This document shows, in pieces, positions 9,845 to 19,221 of a DNA stretch of 64,000 bases; position 1 is the first letter of the stretch; each line of letters begins with the position of its first letter. Position numbers and translations under genes: made by a program. Below the pieces are notes generated by a model. That model did no database searches. It saw nothing but the letters and a program-made list of their open reading frames with translations, and had not been told where the DNA came from. Source of the DNA: Vagococcus penaei (GTDB lineage Bacteria; Bacillota; Bacilli; Lactobacillales; Vagococcaceae); NCBI RefSeq assembly GCF_001998885.1, contig NZ_CP019609.1, positions 496,001 through 560,000 of the forward strand, given 5' to 3'.

Positions 9845-10542
9845 CGATAATACACTCCTAATCCCACAAATAAGCCCATAATACAGATTAGCAAATAGTC
9901 TGACCAACCAAATTTAATGACATAGACACTAGTATGAGTGCCTTTATTCCCCAATCCTCTGACTAAAGCTGCTGCCGATAAATCGAGCGAAGTATTTTCA
10001 ACCGACATTAAAATTGGCACAATAAGATATTCTAATGTATTGAGGGGTTGCTTAAATAAGGAAAGATTAGATGTTGCAATCCCACGTAAAATCATCGCCT
10101 GACGAATTCGTTTAACGTCGGCCATTAACGTGGGAAAAAAGCGACAAACAACAATGAAGGGAATTAATATAAAGTTTGGGACTCTCGCTTTCTTTAGCGC
10201 CGCAATCCACTCACTTGTTGCTGTTTGATTCGCGGCGAAAGCTGAGGCCATTACAGGTGGTAATAATAATTGATACGCTACCAATAAAAAAGCTAAAAAA
10301 GCCGTGATTGGTCCTGTAATTGTTGTTAGAACTATCCGATTAATCAGTAATAATGTTAAATACATCGTTAGTAACCAGCTAGCCTTTCGTAGCCCACCAT
10401 TCAAACCTAACAGAACGGAGAGGCAAAGCACAAAACTTAGTTCCACTTGCCAATTAACCCGTAACATTAAAAGCAAACTAGCAACAAAAACTGTCACTAA
10501 TTTGCTTCGCGGATCAAAAGCAATGACTTGCTTTTTTTTCAT
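9841..10542 (-). CDS. ECF transporter T component (transmembrane coupling subunit)
   Basis: A 233-residue integral membrane protein that couples the ATPases to the substrate-binding S subunit. It starts KKKQVIAFDPRSKLVTVF, typical of EcfT/CbiQ proteins, has four to six hydrophobic segments, and carries two Ala/Arg-Gly coupling motifs near the middle and C-terminus (LRGIATSN and VRGLGNKGTH). The start has AGGAG 8 bases upstream. The S gene lies 11 bases upstream and the ATPase gene overlaps its stop by four bases. Confidence 0.88.
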   Translation of the reverse strand: MKKKQVIAFDPRSKLVTVFVASLLLMLRVNWQVELSFVLCLSVLLGLNGGLRKASWLLTMYLTLLLINRIVLTTITGPITAFLAFLLVAYQLLLPPVMASAFAANQTATSEWIAALKKARVPNFILIPFIVVCRFFPTLMADVKRIRQAMILRGIATSNLSLFKQPLNTLEYLIVPILMSVENTSLDLSAAALVRGLGNKGTHTSVYVIKFGWSDYLLICIMGLFVGLGVYYR

Positions 10543-10553
10543 TCGTTTTACTC

Positions 10554-11141
10554 CTATTTACTGACTTTTGCAAAATGTTTCGCATAAATCTTTTTCGCAA
10601 TAATTAGGCCAATCACCCCACCAAGAATTGTCACTAAAAATGACACAAAAAATGTTCCCGTGGTGATAGGTGCAAAGACGCTATCAATATAGGTTTGGTC
10701 TTTACCATGTTTTATTAAAACATTGATATAGGAATCCTTCATGAACCATAATGGGATAATAGGCCCCGTTAAACCAAAGCCGAAAATAATGTAACTAAGG
10801 GGCAATTTCATTTCTTTAACTAGGCTAGTCTTATACATAACAATATCCGCTAATAACGGAAAAAGAACGCTTGGTAAAAAAGCTAATGGAAAATAGCCAA
10901 AGACTAAAAAGAAAAGCGCCATCACCGAGCCAACCAATGTAATCGCACCAAATTTGGGGATTTTATTGATGACTAATAGATAGACTGTTCCGGATAAAAG
11001 AGCCGAAAAACCAGGAATTAAAATTGAATTAAATACTGGAACAGTAAATCTTAGCAACATTGTTGCAATAGCAACCATTAAAAAATAAATTGCGGCATAA
11101 ATACCAACAGAAATTAAATCGTGAACCTTCAACTGCTTCAT
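10554..11141 (-). CDS. Putative ECF transporter S component, MptD/Trep_Strep family
   Basis: A 195-residue very hydrophobic protein with about five or six membrane segments, first in the operon with the T and ATPase components. The N-terminus (LKVHDLISVGIYAAIYF) and the pattern after it match the Trep_Strep / MptD family of putative S components. In ECF systems this subunit binds the vitamin, metal or other small molecule. The substrate of this family is not known to me and nothing in the operon (no enzyme gene, no riboswitch seen) reveals it. The start is ATG at 11141 with GAGGAG 7 bases upstream. Confidence 0.8.
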   Translation of the reverse strand: MKQLKVHDLISVGIYAAIYFLMVAIATMLLRFTVPVFNSILIPGFSALLSGTVYLLVINKIPKFGAITLVGSVMALFFLVFGYFPLAFLPSVLFPLLADIVMYKTSLVKEMKLPLSYIIFGFGLTGPIIPLWFMKDSYINVLIKHGKDQTYIDSVFAPITTGTFFVSFLVTILGGVIGLIIAKKIYAKHFAKVSK

Positions 11142-11255
11142 TTGTACTCTCCTCTTTACAACTAATCTTATTGATACTAATGATAATTAGAACAAAAGAA
11201 AGTATAACATAAATTATGCAAAAAGAATGCTTTTTAACTTTAGTTTTTTTCCTGA

Positions 11256-11783
11256 CTAAAGCGGTCTTAACCATTGGTAAACAAGGCGTTCACCATTTTT
11301 AATAGGTAACAAGATGTCACCACACTCAACAAAACCTGCCCGTTTAATGACTCGTTGCATGGCTAAATTTTGGGAATGTGTGTCAATTCTAACATCATCA
11401 TAACCTAAAGAGATGGCAAAAGAGAGCAGATACCCCATAAAAATATGTCCCATTCCTTTAACACCTATATCTGAACAAATAGCAAACCGATGAATAGTTG
11501 CATAATGTGTCTCACTAGTTAGCCATGCCCCAGAATTTAATGTGTCATATGACACTTCCGGTAATGTTTGTAAACAGGCAACACCGCTAATTTTACCGTC
11601 TATAATTAAAACATGGCAAGTGTCTTCAGCAATATCAGCTGATATTACTGTAGTATTAGGCTGATTTTCTGCTTGCCACTGAGGTACTCCTCTTTTTTTT
11701 AGTATCTCAACTCCAGAAGCAATCACATCCATAATAGCTGGTAAATCTTCTAATGTTGCACGGCGACTATAAAAATTAGCCAT
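11256..11783 (-). CDS. GNAT-family N-acetyltransferase
   Basis: About 175 residues. The N-terminus (RRATLEDLPAIMDVI) is the usual first strand and helix of GNAT enzymes. The acetyl-CoA region is near RFAICSDIGVKGMGHIF, followed by ARID-like YDDVRIDTHSQNLAMQRVIKRAGFVECG, a standard motif B. It transfers an acetyl group from acetyl-CoA to an unknown amine. The R/QxxGxG loop is slightly degenerate (GVKGMG). ATG at 11783 is favoured over the GTG 21 bases upstream because AAGGGAG lies at workable distance. It is a monocistronic-looking gene. Confidence 0.82.
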   Translation of the reverse strand: MANFYSRRATLEDLPAIMDVIASGVEILKKRGVPQWQAENQPNTTVISADIAEDTCHVLIIDGKISGVACLQTLPEVSYDTLNSGAWLTSETHYATIHRFAICSDIGVKGMGHIFMGYLLSFAISLGYDDVRIDTHSQNLAMQRVIKRAGFVECGDILLPIKNGERLVYQWLRPL

Positions 11784-11857
11784 CGTCTCCCACACTCCCT
11801 TCACTTATCTATGTTATTAGAATACACAATTCTTCGTGAAAAAGACAGATACAAAAG

Positions 11858-11897
11858 AAGCATGACTGGCAAAAATTAACATTTGTCAGTCATGCTT
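11858..11897 (-). terminator. Terminator after sstT
   Basis: AAGCATGACTGGCAAA pairs with TTTGTCAGTCATGCTT with one G-U pair; T's follow on the plus side, and A-rich sequence to the left gives a weaker U-tract for the minus strand. Confidence 0.75.
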
Positions 11898-11909
11898 TTT
11901 ATTCACATG

Positions 11910-13154
11910 TTAAAGAGATTTTGCTTGGCGGACACGTTCAGTCACATCAACGGGATGTCCGGCTTTTTTCAAATCATAAAATTCAGCTGTTGCTGCAAAC
12001 AATAAATCACTTGCTGAGTTAACGGCTGTTTCGACAGAATCTTGAATAACGCCAATAACAAAACCAATACCCACTACTTGCATAGCAACATCGTTGGGAA
12101 TATTAAATAAACTACATGCTAAGGGAATTAAAAGCAAACTACCTCCGGCAATACCCGAAGCACCTGTTGCAGCAATTGCTGATAACAAACAAAGTAAGAA
12201 GGCTAATAAAAATGGAATTTCCATATTTAATGTATGCGCTGCTGCCAAAGTCATAATGGTAATAGTCATAGCGGCACCACCACTATTTGCACTAGCTCCT
12301 AAGGGAATGGAAATTGAATACGAGTCACGGTCTAAGCCTAATTTTTCACACAACTCCATATTAATTGGAATATTCACCGCTGAACTTCGAGTGAAAAAAG
12401 CAGGAATACCACTTTCCTTCATTGTATCGAAAGTTAATGGGTAAGGATTTTGTCGCAATAAAAGAAAAACCATCAACGGATAAACGACAAAAGAAACGAA
12501 TAGCATTGAACCTACGACTAATATAATTATTTTGACGTAATCTGCCATACCAGATAATCCAACAGTAACAACTGAATTATATACCAAACCGATAATTCCT
12601 AGCGGAGCAAATTTAATAATGACTTGAACAATGTCACTGACTGCATCACCAATATCAGAAATGACTCGTTTAGTCTCTTTAGATGCCACTCGTAGACCAA
12701 GTCCCATTAAACATGCCCAGAATAAAATTGATAAATAATTACCATCAATAATCGCTTTAAATGGGTTGCCCACAGCATTTAATAAAATACTTGAAATAAT
12801 TTCTTGTATGTTATCCGGAACTTGCTGAGCTTCAACTACTTCTGGTAATACTAAAGCAACAGGAAAAAGATAACTAGCGATGACAGCAACCAAAGCAGCT
12901 ACAAATGTCGCAATTAAATACAAAGAAATAACAGTTTTCATATGCGTTTTTTGACCTTTTACATGCCGAGAAAGCGATGCTAAGATTAAAAAAAAGACTA
13001 ATACTGGGGCAATACCTTTCAATGCTCCAATAAATAGTTCCCCAAGTAAACTAATACCACTCCAGGTTGGCAAACTTAGTCCTAATAAAATCCCAATTCC
13101 AATTCCAATAATAATTTGTTTAATTAAAGACAAACTCCGCCACATTTTTATCAT
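11910..13154 (-). CDS. sstT: Serine/threonine:Na+ symporter
   Basis: About 414 residues, a dicarboxylate/amino acid:cation symporter-family (DAACS) permease that imports serine and threonine with sodium. It has about eight membrane segments and two re-entrant regions. Matching stretches include LIKQIIIGIGIGILLGL at the N-terminus, the Ser-rich hairpin FFTRSSAVNIPINMELCEKLG, and SIPLGASANSGGAAMTITIM with the substrate loop. ATG at 13154 lies 10 bases after AGAAGGG; the GTG at 13160 is too close to that site. The overall pattern fits SstT better than the glutamate or dicarboxylate members. Confidence 0.9.
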   Translation of the reverse strand: MIKMWRSLSLIKQIIIGIGIGILLGLSLPTWSGISLLGELFIGALKGIAPVLVFFLILASLSRHVKGQKTHMKTVISLYLIATFVAALVAVIASYLFPVALVLPEVVEAQQVPDNIQEIISSILLNAVGNPFKAIIDGNYLSILFWACLMGLGLRVASKETKRVISDIGDAVSDIVQVIIKFAPLGIIGLVYNSVVTVGLSGMADYVKIIILVVGSMLFVSFVVYPLMVFLLLRQNPYPLTFDTMKESGIPAFFTRSSAVNIPINMELCEKLGLDRDSYSISIPLGASANSGGAAMTITIMTLAAAHTLNMEIPFLLAFLLCLLSAIAATGASGIAGGSLLLIPLACSLFNIPNDVAMQVVGIGFVIGVIQDSVETAVNSASDLLFAATAEFYDLKKAGHPVDVTERVRQAKSL

Positions 13155-13280
13155 ATCCACAAAACCCTTCTAATCATTTTCTCATTTTAAATGATTATAA
13201 CAGACTTCTTCACAATTAAAAACCTTTTCTGAAAAAAATGTCAAAAAAACTGTAATAAAAAAATTATTCCAGAAAATTTA

Positions 13281-14009
13281 TCATTCGATAATCATTCTAT
13301 TTTCATTAAATTTTTTGGCTTCTTGATTGATTACTTTCAAATCAATTTCTTGCTGCTTAGCCGCAAAAACACAGCCACAATAACATTGACGATAAATATC
13401 GTATGTTCGACACATCTCGATTGACCGTTGATAACCACCGTTCTTCTTAAAATCACTTGGTAAATAATTGACTTGATAAATTTTTTGCACGTCTAAGCCA
13501 ATTTGATTGATGAGTTGAGCATTTTTTTGAGGCGAAATAGTTAACGCACTACCAAAATAATCAAATCCTCTCGTTAACGCCTCATCAGCAACTAAATCTA
13601 AACGCATCTGAAAACACGCTGTACAACGCTTACCTTTTTCAGGTTCATTTTGTAAGCCTTGGGCCTGCACCATTTTGATGAATTCATTTGGCTGATAATC
13701 GGCCTCAATGTAACCAACATTTTTCCCAGTTTGATAATTAAATTGACTAATAAATTCTTGTTGAACTTTAGCACGTCTGAGATATTCACTTCGCGGATAA
13801 ATATTTGAGTTGGCAAAATAAATGGTAACATCAGCAAAATCAGTCAAGAACTCCAACGTATATGTACTACATGGTGCACAACAACTATGTAATAAAATTT
13901 TAGGTCGCTGATTATTATTCTGCCAATCTTTTATAACTTTTCTTAGGACACTATCATAATTAACCGTTTGATTGGTTAATTTTTCAATCATTTTAGCTGC
14001 ATCTAGCAT
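13281..14009 (-). CDS. queH: Epoxyqueuosine reductase QueH
   Basis: A 242-residue cytoplasmic enzyme for the last step of queuosine tRNA modification, reducing epoxyqueuosine to queuosine in place of QueG. Cysteine motifs expected for its Fe-S cluster and metal site are complete: HSCCAPC (residues 41-47), RCTAC (128-132), Cys200 and QCYCGC (208-213). The Asn-Ile-Tyr-Pro loop after the first strand (NSNIYPRSEY) is also typical of the family. Start ATG at 14009 with GGGAG upstream. No other queuosine genes lie in this window. Confidence 0.93.
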   Translation of the reverse strand: MLDAAKMIEKLTNQTVNYDSVLRKVIKDWQNNNQRPKILLHSCCAPCSTYTLEFLTDFADVTIYFANSNIYPRSEYLRRAKVQQEFISQFNYQTGKNVGYIEADYQPNEFIKMVQAQGLQNEPEKGKRCTACFQMRLDLVADEALTRGFDYFGSALTISPQKNAQLINQIGLDVQKIYQVNYLPSDFKKNGGYQRSIEMCRTYDIYRQCYCGCVFAAKQQEIDLKVINQEAKKFNENRMIIE

Positions 14010-14071
14010 ATTTTATTCACTCCCACTAATAACTACGCTTAATGACTTTATTATACAGGACTAAATAAAAA

Positions 14072-14110
14072 AAAATACATAACTAATCTAATTTAGATTA
14101 GCTATGTATT
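14072..14110 (-). terminator. Terminator after the Crp/Fnr gene
   Basis: AATACATAACTAATCT pairs with AGATTAGCTATGTATT (ending 14110) with one mismatch. Eight A's at 14076-14085 form the U-tract on the minus strand. The stem overlaps the stop codon of the regulator gene. Confidence 0.8.
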
Positions 14111-14764
14111 TAACCAATTGACTATACTCTTTAATTTTTTTACATTCAATAAATAGATTTGCTTATTTTTTACTTCAATCAAGCCATCTGCTACAAGCTC
14201 ATTAATGACACGGTAAACACTCCTCGTTGATGAGTTAACCAAGTTACAAACTTGATGGCTAGTAATCTTAATATTCGCATTATGCAACTCTAATAAAGCC
14301 ACGACTACTTGACTTTTAATGCTCGACAGGCTGAACTTTGCTGTTTGTTTCAGCAAATAATCAATTGTTCCACATAAATAAATTAAGAGATGCTTTGAAA
14401 AATTCGTATCAGTTTCGCGCCATTCTAAAAAAGTTTGTTGGGGAATTTTAATCACTTCCACATCAGTCATACTTTGTGCAGATAGGCGATAATATTCCCC
14501 TGAACAAACCTCGTAGCTCCCAATCATTCCACCAATTGTATCAATTTTAACTGTCACTTCTCTACCACTATCATTAAGCATAGAGCGCTTAATTGTACCG
14601 GAAACAATGATATACACATAATTGCTTAAATCACCCTGGTGAAATAATATCTTTTTCGATTTATAACTTTCAATCGTCATTTGATTGATTAATCGCTCCG
14701 GACAATTTTTAAAAATTTTAGAGAGAATTTGATTTGGTTGAACAAGTTCATAAATATCAGTCAT
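14102..14764 (-). CDS. Crp/Fnr-family transcriptional regulator
   Basis: About 220 residues: an N-terminal cyclic-nucleotide-binding-type beta-roll (about 25-130, with ILFHQGDLSNYVYIIVSGTIKRS) and a C-terminal winged-helix DNA-binding domain (about 150-215, with ITSHQVCNLVNSSTRSVYRVI as the recognition region). There is no N-terminal Cys cluster, so it is not an oxygen-sensing FNR; the Arg needed for cAMP contact is not obvious, so the effector is unknown. ATG at 14764 is preceded by AGGGGG. It is transcribed alone, with a long gene-free region upstream, and its targets are not apparent. Confidence 0.87.
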   Translation of the reverse strand: MTDIYELVQPNQILSKIFKNCPERLINQMTIESYKSKKILFHQGDLSNYVYIIVSGTIKRSMLNDSGREVTVKIDTIGGMIGSYEVCSGEYYRLSAQSMTDVEVIKIPQQTFLEWRETDTNFSKHLLIYLCGTIDYLLKQTAKFSLSSIKSQVVVALLELHNANIKITSHQVCNLVNSSTRSVYRVINELVADGLIEVKNKQIYLLNVKKLKSIVNWLNT

Positions 14765-15302
14765 CACGTAATCCCCCTAGCTTTGTCAAAAATTTCCTAA
14801 TAGTTAAAATTATTTTTGAAAAATCCATTTATCTCATCATTATCAATACGGGATGACGGTTGATACTCAATCGATAAAAAAAGCTACATAAAGGACTCTG
14901 TACTAATGGTGATTATCTAACATACTAAAAGTAACCAATGAATAATCACATTAGGCACATCCGCCTTCCCCCTTACATATTATGTCAAACTACCTATTTA
15001 TTAACAATGAAATATGTCGTTAAAACAAGGCTAAATTTAGTCCAAATGTCTTATTTTTAAGACATAAGGCAAAATAAAAACACCTCACGAAAACAAACCT
15101 ACGTTATTTTAACAAATAGACTTAATTTTATATCTACATTCATCTCAAGTACAAGCTTAATGGATAGCGACTTAATGTAATACATCCCTTATGAGCGCCG
15201 CTAAATGGCTAATCTTAATCTATCAGGAAAAGATTTACTGATTGTAACAAATTTCATTTTTCTTAGCAAATAATATGGTGAAATCATTATCGTGTAAAAC
15301 TA
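14765..15302. other. Gene-free region between the Crp/Fnr and DUF1002 genes
   Basis: About 540 bases without a supportable gene. It holds the promoter region of the regulator, a perfect small hairpin (ATGTCTTA and TAAGACAT, 15046-15065) with a four-base loop, and a plus-strand 39-codon frame at 14938-15057 with no ribosome-binding site. I see no tRNA, riboswitch or conserved RNA that I recognise. Confidence 0.45.
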
Positions 15303-15336
15303 AAAACTCACTCGCTTAATAAGTGTGAGTGAGTTT
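15303..15336 (-). terminator. Terminator after the DUF1002 gene
   Basis: AAACTCACT at about 15304-15312 pairs with the facing AGTGAGTTT, with an inner CTTA/TAAG stem. The A-rich left side provides a weak U-tract on the minus strand. Confidence 0.7.
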
Positions 15337-15349
15337 AGTAACGAAAAAT

Positions 15350-16375
15350 TTATTTAAATAGGTTGGCAAAAAAATCTTTAATGCTTTGCCAAATGCCAGT
15401 CGCTCCTTCTTTTGCTTTTGCGACATTTTCATCAGACAATAAGTTGTTTTTAAATTCTGTTCCATTTTTAATCAAATCATCTTTAAAATTTGTTAATTGT
15501 TTTGTCATTTCTTTGTCGTTAATGGCATTCGTACTAGAAAAATTCACCATATTATTAACTACTTCCGTTTTTAATTCTGGTGTGATAGCATTTTGCAAGC
15601 CGTTTTGCTCAATTTGTTGGTCAACGACTTTCGTCACTTCACTTTCTTTTTCAGCTTGAGACATTTTAGCTAATTTGTCATTTATTTTTTGTAATTCGAG
15701 CTGAATATCGGCTAACATGACCAAAATATTTTCAGATGAGTAGTCTTTGTTGTCTTTATTCTGGCTGTCAATATTTGATACTACTTGCATTTGTTCTTGT
15801 GCGACTTCGCGTTTTTCATCCCGAGCTGTTTGATCGGCTTGATTTGCTGCTGGATCGACTTCATCATAAATCTTATAGATACCGGCTAAAGCACCACTAC
15901 CATCCATTGTGCGAACACTAGCAATCCGGATATAAGCGTCGTACACACCACTCGTAATGGCTGCAGAGCGATACATTGCTTCCGTACGGGCAGTAATATT
16001 TTGTGGTGTAACAATATCAACAGTCACACCAGTCCCAGACTTAGTTCGTGCCATATAAGCACTTGAATAAGCTTTAGATTGACTGGTAAAATCGGGGACA
16101 TCAGTCACATATTTAACTAAATCATTACCATCAACAATGTATGTATTATATTTTTTGGTATCAATTCCTTTTAACTCGGATACTTTATTTAAATCCTTAG
16201 TCAAAATATCAATTGTTTCAGTTCTTTCAGTCTCAGTCAAGCCATTTCCTAAGGCAATATTAGGGACATTCCAGCCTTCATCTTTTGCTTTCTCATTTGC
16301 GGCATAAGCTTTGGTACCGACTAATAAACCGGTCATTAGCATTATTGCTGCTAACCATTTATGTGTTTTTCTCAT
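15350..16375 (-). CDS. Secreted DUF1002 (YpuA-like) protein
   Basis: About 341 residues with an N-terminal signal peptide (about 1-25, ending near AYA). The family signature is near the start of the mature protein: IALGNGLTETERTETIDILTK. An internal repeat-poor domain with TVDIVTPQNITARTEAMYRSAAITSG is followed by a Gln/Lys/Asp-rich, probably coiled region (about 195-260) and a C-terminal amphipathic tail ending DFFANLFK. ATG at 16375 follows GGAG with 8-base spacing. DUF1002 proteins are exported in many Firmicutes; no biochemical role is established. It is monocistronic, with its own terminator. Confidence 0.82.
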   Translation of the reverse strand: MRKTHKWLAAIMLMTGLLVGTKAYAANEKAKDEGWNVPNIALGNGLTETERTETIDILTKDLNKVSELKGIDTKKYNTYIVDGNDLVKYVTDVPDFTSQSKAYSSAYMARTKSGTGVTVDIVTPQNITARTEAMYRSAAITSGVYDAYIRIASVRTMDGSGALAGIYKIYDEVDPAANQADQTARDEKREVAQEQMQVVSNIDSQNKDNKDYSSENILVMLADIQLELQKINDKLAKMSQAEKESEVTKVVDQQIEQNGLQNAITPELKTEVVNNMVNFSSTNAINDKEMTKQLTNFKDDLIKNGTEFKNNLLSDENVAKAKEGATGIWQSIKDFFANLFK

Positions 16376-16487
16376 AAAAATAGCTCCATTCATTAAGTTT
16401 TTGACTTGCTATCATTATATCATTTGGTGAGCTAATGTCATCCATCTCAAGAATGAGTTTTGAGATTCTTAAACTTTTAGATAAATG

Positions 16488-16528
16488 AAAAACGCAGCGA
16501 CTATTTCTCATTAGTCACTGCGTTTTTT
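16488..16528 (-). terminator. Terminator after the guaD-permease operon
   Basis: AAAACGCAGCGACTA pairs with TAGTCACTGCGTTTT with one mismatch and an eight-base loop; A's on the left and T's on the right make it usable in both directions. Confidence 0.85.
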
Positions 16529-16536
16529 AAAACTGC

Positions 16537-17862
16537 TTATCTCTCTGAAGGTAAGACTTTATTTAAAATAATGGCCACAATAGATGCTGTTGCAATTGGC
16601 GAACCAAATAGATATTGTAAAAACTGTGGTAATGTTGTAATAAAATCTTGTGGAATCAAAATTAAACCAAGCGTCACAATCATAGGTACTGAAATGACGT
16701 ACATTTCTTTTTCACGAATCGGAACTTCTTTAATCACTTGCATCCCACTAATTGCGATTACTCCACACACCACAACAAACACTCCTCCAATAACTGCTGA
16801 AGGAATTGAAGAAATTAACGTCGCTAACTTACCTGAGAAACCAAAAATTACAAACCAAATCCCAGCTGCCGCAAATACTTTTTTACTGGCTACACCTGTA
16901 ATTGAAATGATACCGGCATTAGTTGAGTAACCTGTCACTGGTGTTGAACCAACTAGTGCTGATACGATACAGCTAATCCCTTCACCGATTACACCACGAT
17001 TAATTGTTTCTGGCGATAAGTCCGATTCTGTTGCTTGACTGATAGCGAACCATGTACCAGTTGTCTCAGCCAATAATACCATGTAAATAATGACCATGGT
17101 CACAATAGCAGATAAATCAAAATGTAAGCCAAAATTAATGAATGGTAAACGTGGAATAGAAAAAGCTGATGCTTGATTAACGGCACTTAAATCAAGAACA
17201 CCTAAATACTTCGCAACGAAAGAACCCACAACTAACGCAATGATTACCGATGATACACGTAGCCAACGACCCTTAACTGGAAAGCGTGATCCTAACATTG
17301 TCAACGTTATTAACGTCGTTGCTGTAATAATCGCCATTAATAAATTGTCTGTGATTTTGCCTGGTGCATTAAACACATTCCCAGTCATCGCAACCGGCAT
17401 TAAGGATAGCCCGACGACATAAATAATTGTCCCACCAACGATTGGTGGAATAAAAGAAGCCACGAATTTGTGGAATAATCCAGATAAACCTAGTAACGTC
17501 ACAATAATTGCACCGATTAAACTAGCACCTAGAACCGTTCCCCAACCCATATCTCCAGATTGATTTGCAAAATAAATACCGATAATCGCACCAATTGGAA
17601 TAAACGATGGCCCTTGGGCAATTGGTAATTTCATAAAAAGAAACGTCTGAATGAATGTCCCAATTCCCGCAGCGATAAATGTTGCTTGAATTAAACTTGA
17701 ACTATCTTTGGCACTCATACTGACAGCTGCTGCAATTAAAAATGGGACAACGTACACATCCATTGCCAAAACATGTTGAATTCCTAATAAAATTGCTTGA
17801 CCAGTTGATACATGGTCATTAACCCCGATTGTTAACTTTGTTGTTGCTTGTGACTTTTCCAT
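16537..17862 (-). CDS. NCS2-family purine permease
   Basis: A 441-residue membrane transporter of the nucleobase:cation symporter-2 family with about 12-14 segments. Family motifs include LAMDVYVVPFLIA near the N-terminus, AQGPSFIPIGAI and, in the second half, the substrate region LLAETTGTWFAIS followed by GEGISCIVSALVGSTPVTGYSTNAG. The ATG at 17862 directly abuts the stop of guanine deaminase, whose last codons hold the GGGAG ribosome-binding site, so the two genes are translated together. Import of guanine, hypoxanthine or xanthine is inferred from that partner; uracil is less likely. Confidence 0.87.
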   Translation of the reverse strand: MEKSQATTKLTIGVNDHVSTGQAILLGIQHVLAMDVYVVPFLIAAAVSMSAKDSSSLIQATFIAAGIGTFIQTFLFMKLPIAQGPSFIPIGAIIGIYFANQSGDMGWGTVLGASLIGAIIVTLLGLSGLFHKFVASFIPPIVGGTIIYVVGLSLMPVAMTGNVFNAPGKITDNLLMAIITATTLITLTMLGSRFPVKGRWLRVSSVIIALVVGSFVAKYLGVLDLSAVNQASAFSIPRLPFINFGLHFDLSAIVTMVIIYMVLLAETTGTWFAISQATESDLSPETINRGVIGEGISCIVSALVGSTPVTGYSTNAGIISITGVASKKVFAAAGIWFVIFGFSGKLATLISSIPSAVIGGVFVVVCGVIAISGMQVIKEVPIREKEMYVISVPMIVTLGLILIPQDFITTLPQFLQYLFGSPIATASIVAIILNKVLPSER

Positions 17863-19221
17863 CTACTTTGCTCCCTTATTTGAATAAACTAATTCGCCTT
17901 GAACAAACACTTGTTTAATATCTTCTGACTCAGTTAGATACAAACTCTTTTGAAAGACCTCGTCCAAATCCGTTTCTTCAATAAACGGAAAACGTGTCAC
18001 ATCAATAATTTGTGCATCAAAAGCATAACCAACATCTAATTTACCAATTGGTAACGACAAAGCCTCACCCCCACCAACTGTTGCTAAATAAAACACTTCA
18101 TTTAATGACAAACGACTCTCAGCTTTGCCACGTTGTTCAGCTGATAAAAGAGGATTAACACCGTCCTCTAACATACGTGACGAAATAACGGCTTGTTTTA
18201 AATTATCGTATAAACTTGGTGAAAAGCCACCTGAAATATCACTACCAAGACCTACTTTTACCTGATAGTCATCCATTAATTGTTTGACACGTGTCACAGC
18301 ATTGCCAAAATACGCATTAGAGATTGGACAATGTGCCACCGCAGCTCCAGTATCCGCAAATTGCTGCATATCTGCATCTGATAATAGTCCCGCATGAGCC
18401 ATCACTGATTTATCTGTTAATAAACCAAATGAATGCAACATCTCGGTATCTGACTTTCCGTAACGATTATAAGCGTACTGATGCTCCCAGTCACTTTCAC
18501 TACAGTGTGATTGAATATGCGTATCATACTTTTCTGCTAGTTGACCTAATCCCTGTAAAGCTTCATCCGTACAACTTGGAATAAAGCGTGGCGTTACCAC
18601 AGGATAAACACCTTGTTTGGTTGTTTGATTTAGTTCCTGCACTTCTTGAATAAAGGCTTCCGTATCACTAAGCGCTTGCTCCGTTGACGCATCACGATAA
18701 TAACTTGGATTTTCATTTGGATGATCCATCACGACTTTCCCAACTAATCCACGTTGTCCTTTTGTTGCACAAGTTTTCGCCAGAACAACACTCGCTTCTT
18801 TATGAACCGTCGCAAAATATAAGGCAGTGGTTGTTCCTAAAGACAATAAACGATCCACTAAATGGCTATAAACTTTCTCAGCAAACTCAACATCTGCATA
18901 TTTTGCTTCCAATGGAAACGTGTAAGTATTTAACCAGTCATGTAATGGACGGTCTAATGCTAGTCCTGCCTGTGGCCACTGTGGTGCATGCACATGTAAA
19001 TCAATAAAGCCAGGTAATAAATACTCACTTGACGCTAATTCTTTTAATATTCCATCAGACTTAGCTGCTACTAACACTTGCTGATAGTTCGGCTCTTCAG
19101 GTGAAATAATTTTTTCAATTATGCCTTCTTCATTAATACAAAACAATACGTCGACTAAACTATTAACCATGGTTTTAGACTGGCTAGTAAAGGCCGTCCC
19201 TTTAATAATTTGTTTAAACAC
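17863..19221 (-). CDS. guaD: Guanine deaminase
   Basis: A 452-residue amidohydrolase that converts guanine to xanthine and ammonia in purine salvage or catabolism. Metal-binding and catalytic features are visible: PGFIDLHVHAPQ (His76, His78), the Gln-Ser-His-Cys-Ser-Glu segment with a metal His and catalytic Glu, AHAGLL, and the Asp of GLGSDISGG. The start is a GTG with GAGGAG 10 bases upstream. The NCS2 permease follows without a gap, so uptake and deamination are coupled. I looked for a purine riboswitch in the 5' region and did not find one. Confidence 0.92.
   Translation of the reverse strand: MFKQIIKGTAFTSQSKTMVNSLVDVLFCINEEGIIEKIISPEEPNYQQVLVAAKSDGILKELASSEYLLPGFIDLHVHAPQWPQAGLALDRPLHDWLNTYTFPLEAKYADVEFAEKVYSHLVDRLLSLGTTTALYFATVHKEASVVLAKTCATKGQRGLVGKVVMDHPNENPSYYRDASTEQALSDTEAFIQEVQELNQTTKQGVYPVVTPRFIPSCTDEALQGLGQLAEKYDTHIQSHCSESDWEHQYAYNRYGKSDTEMLHSFGLLTDKSVMAHAGLLSDADMQQFADTGAAVAHCPISNAYFGNAVTRVKQLMDDYQVKVGLGSDISGGFSPSLYDNLKQAVISSRMLEDGVNPLLSAEQRGKAESRLSLNEVFYLATVGGGEALSLPIGKLDVGYAFDAQIIDVTRFPFIEETDLDEVFQKSLYLTESEDIKQVFVQGELVYSNKGAK

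Noticed and set aside
14938-15057. 39-codon plus-strand reading frame
   Set aside because: No ribosome-binding site, odd composition and no similarity recognised.
16443-16467. Small inverted repeat ATCTCAA...TTGAGAT upstream of the DUF1002 gene as operator
   Set aside because: Seven-base arms in A+T-rich DNA are expected by chance, and no second copy was noticed.
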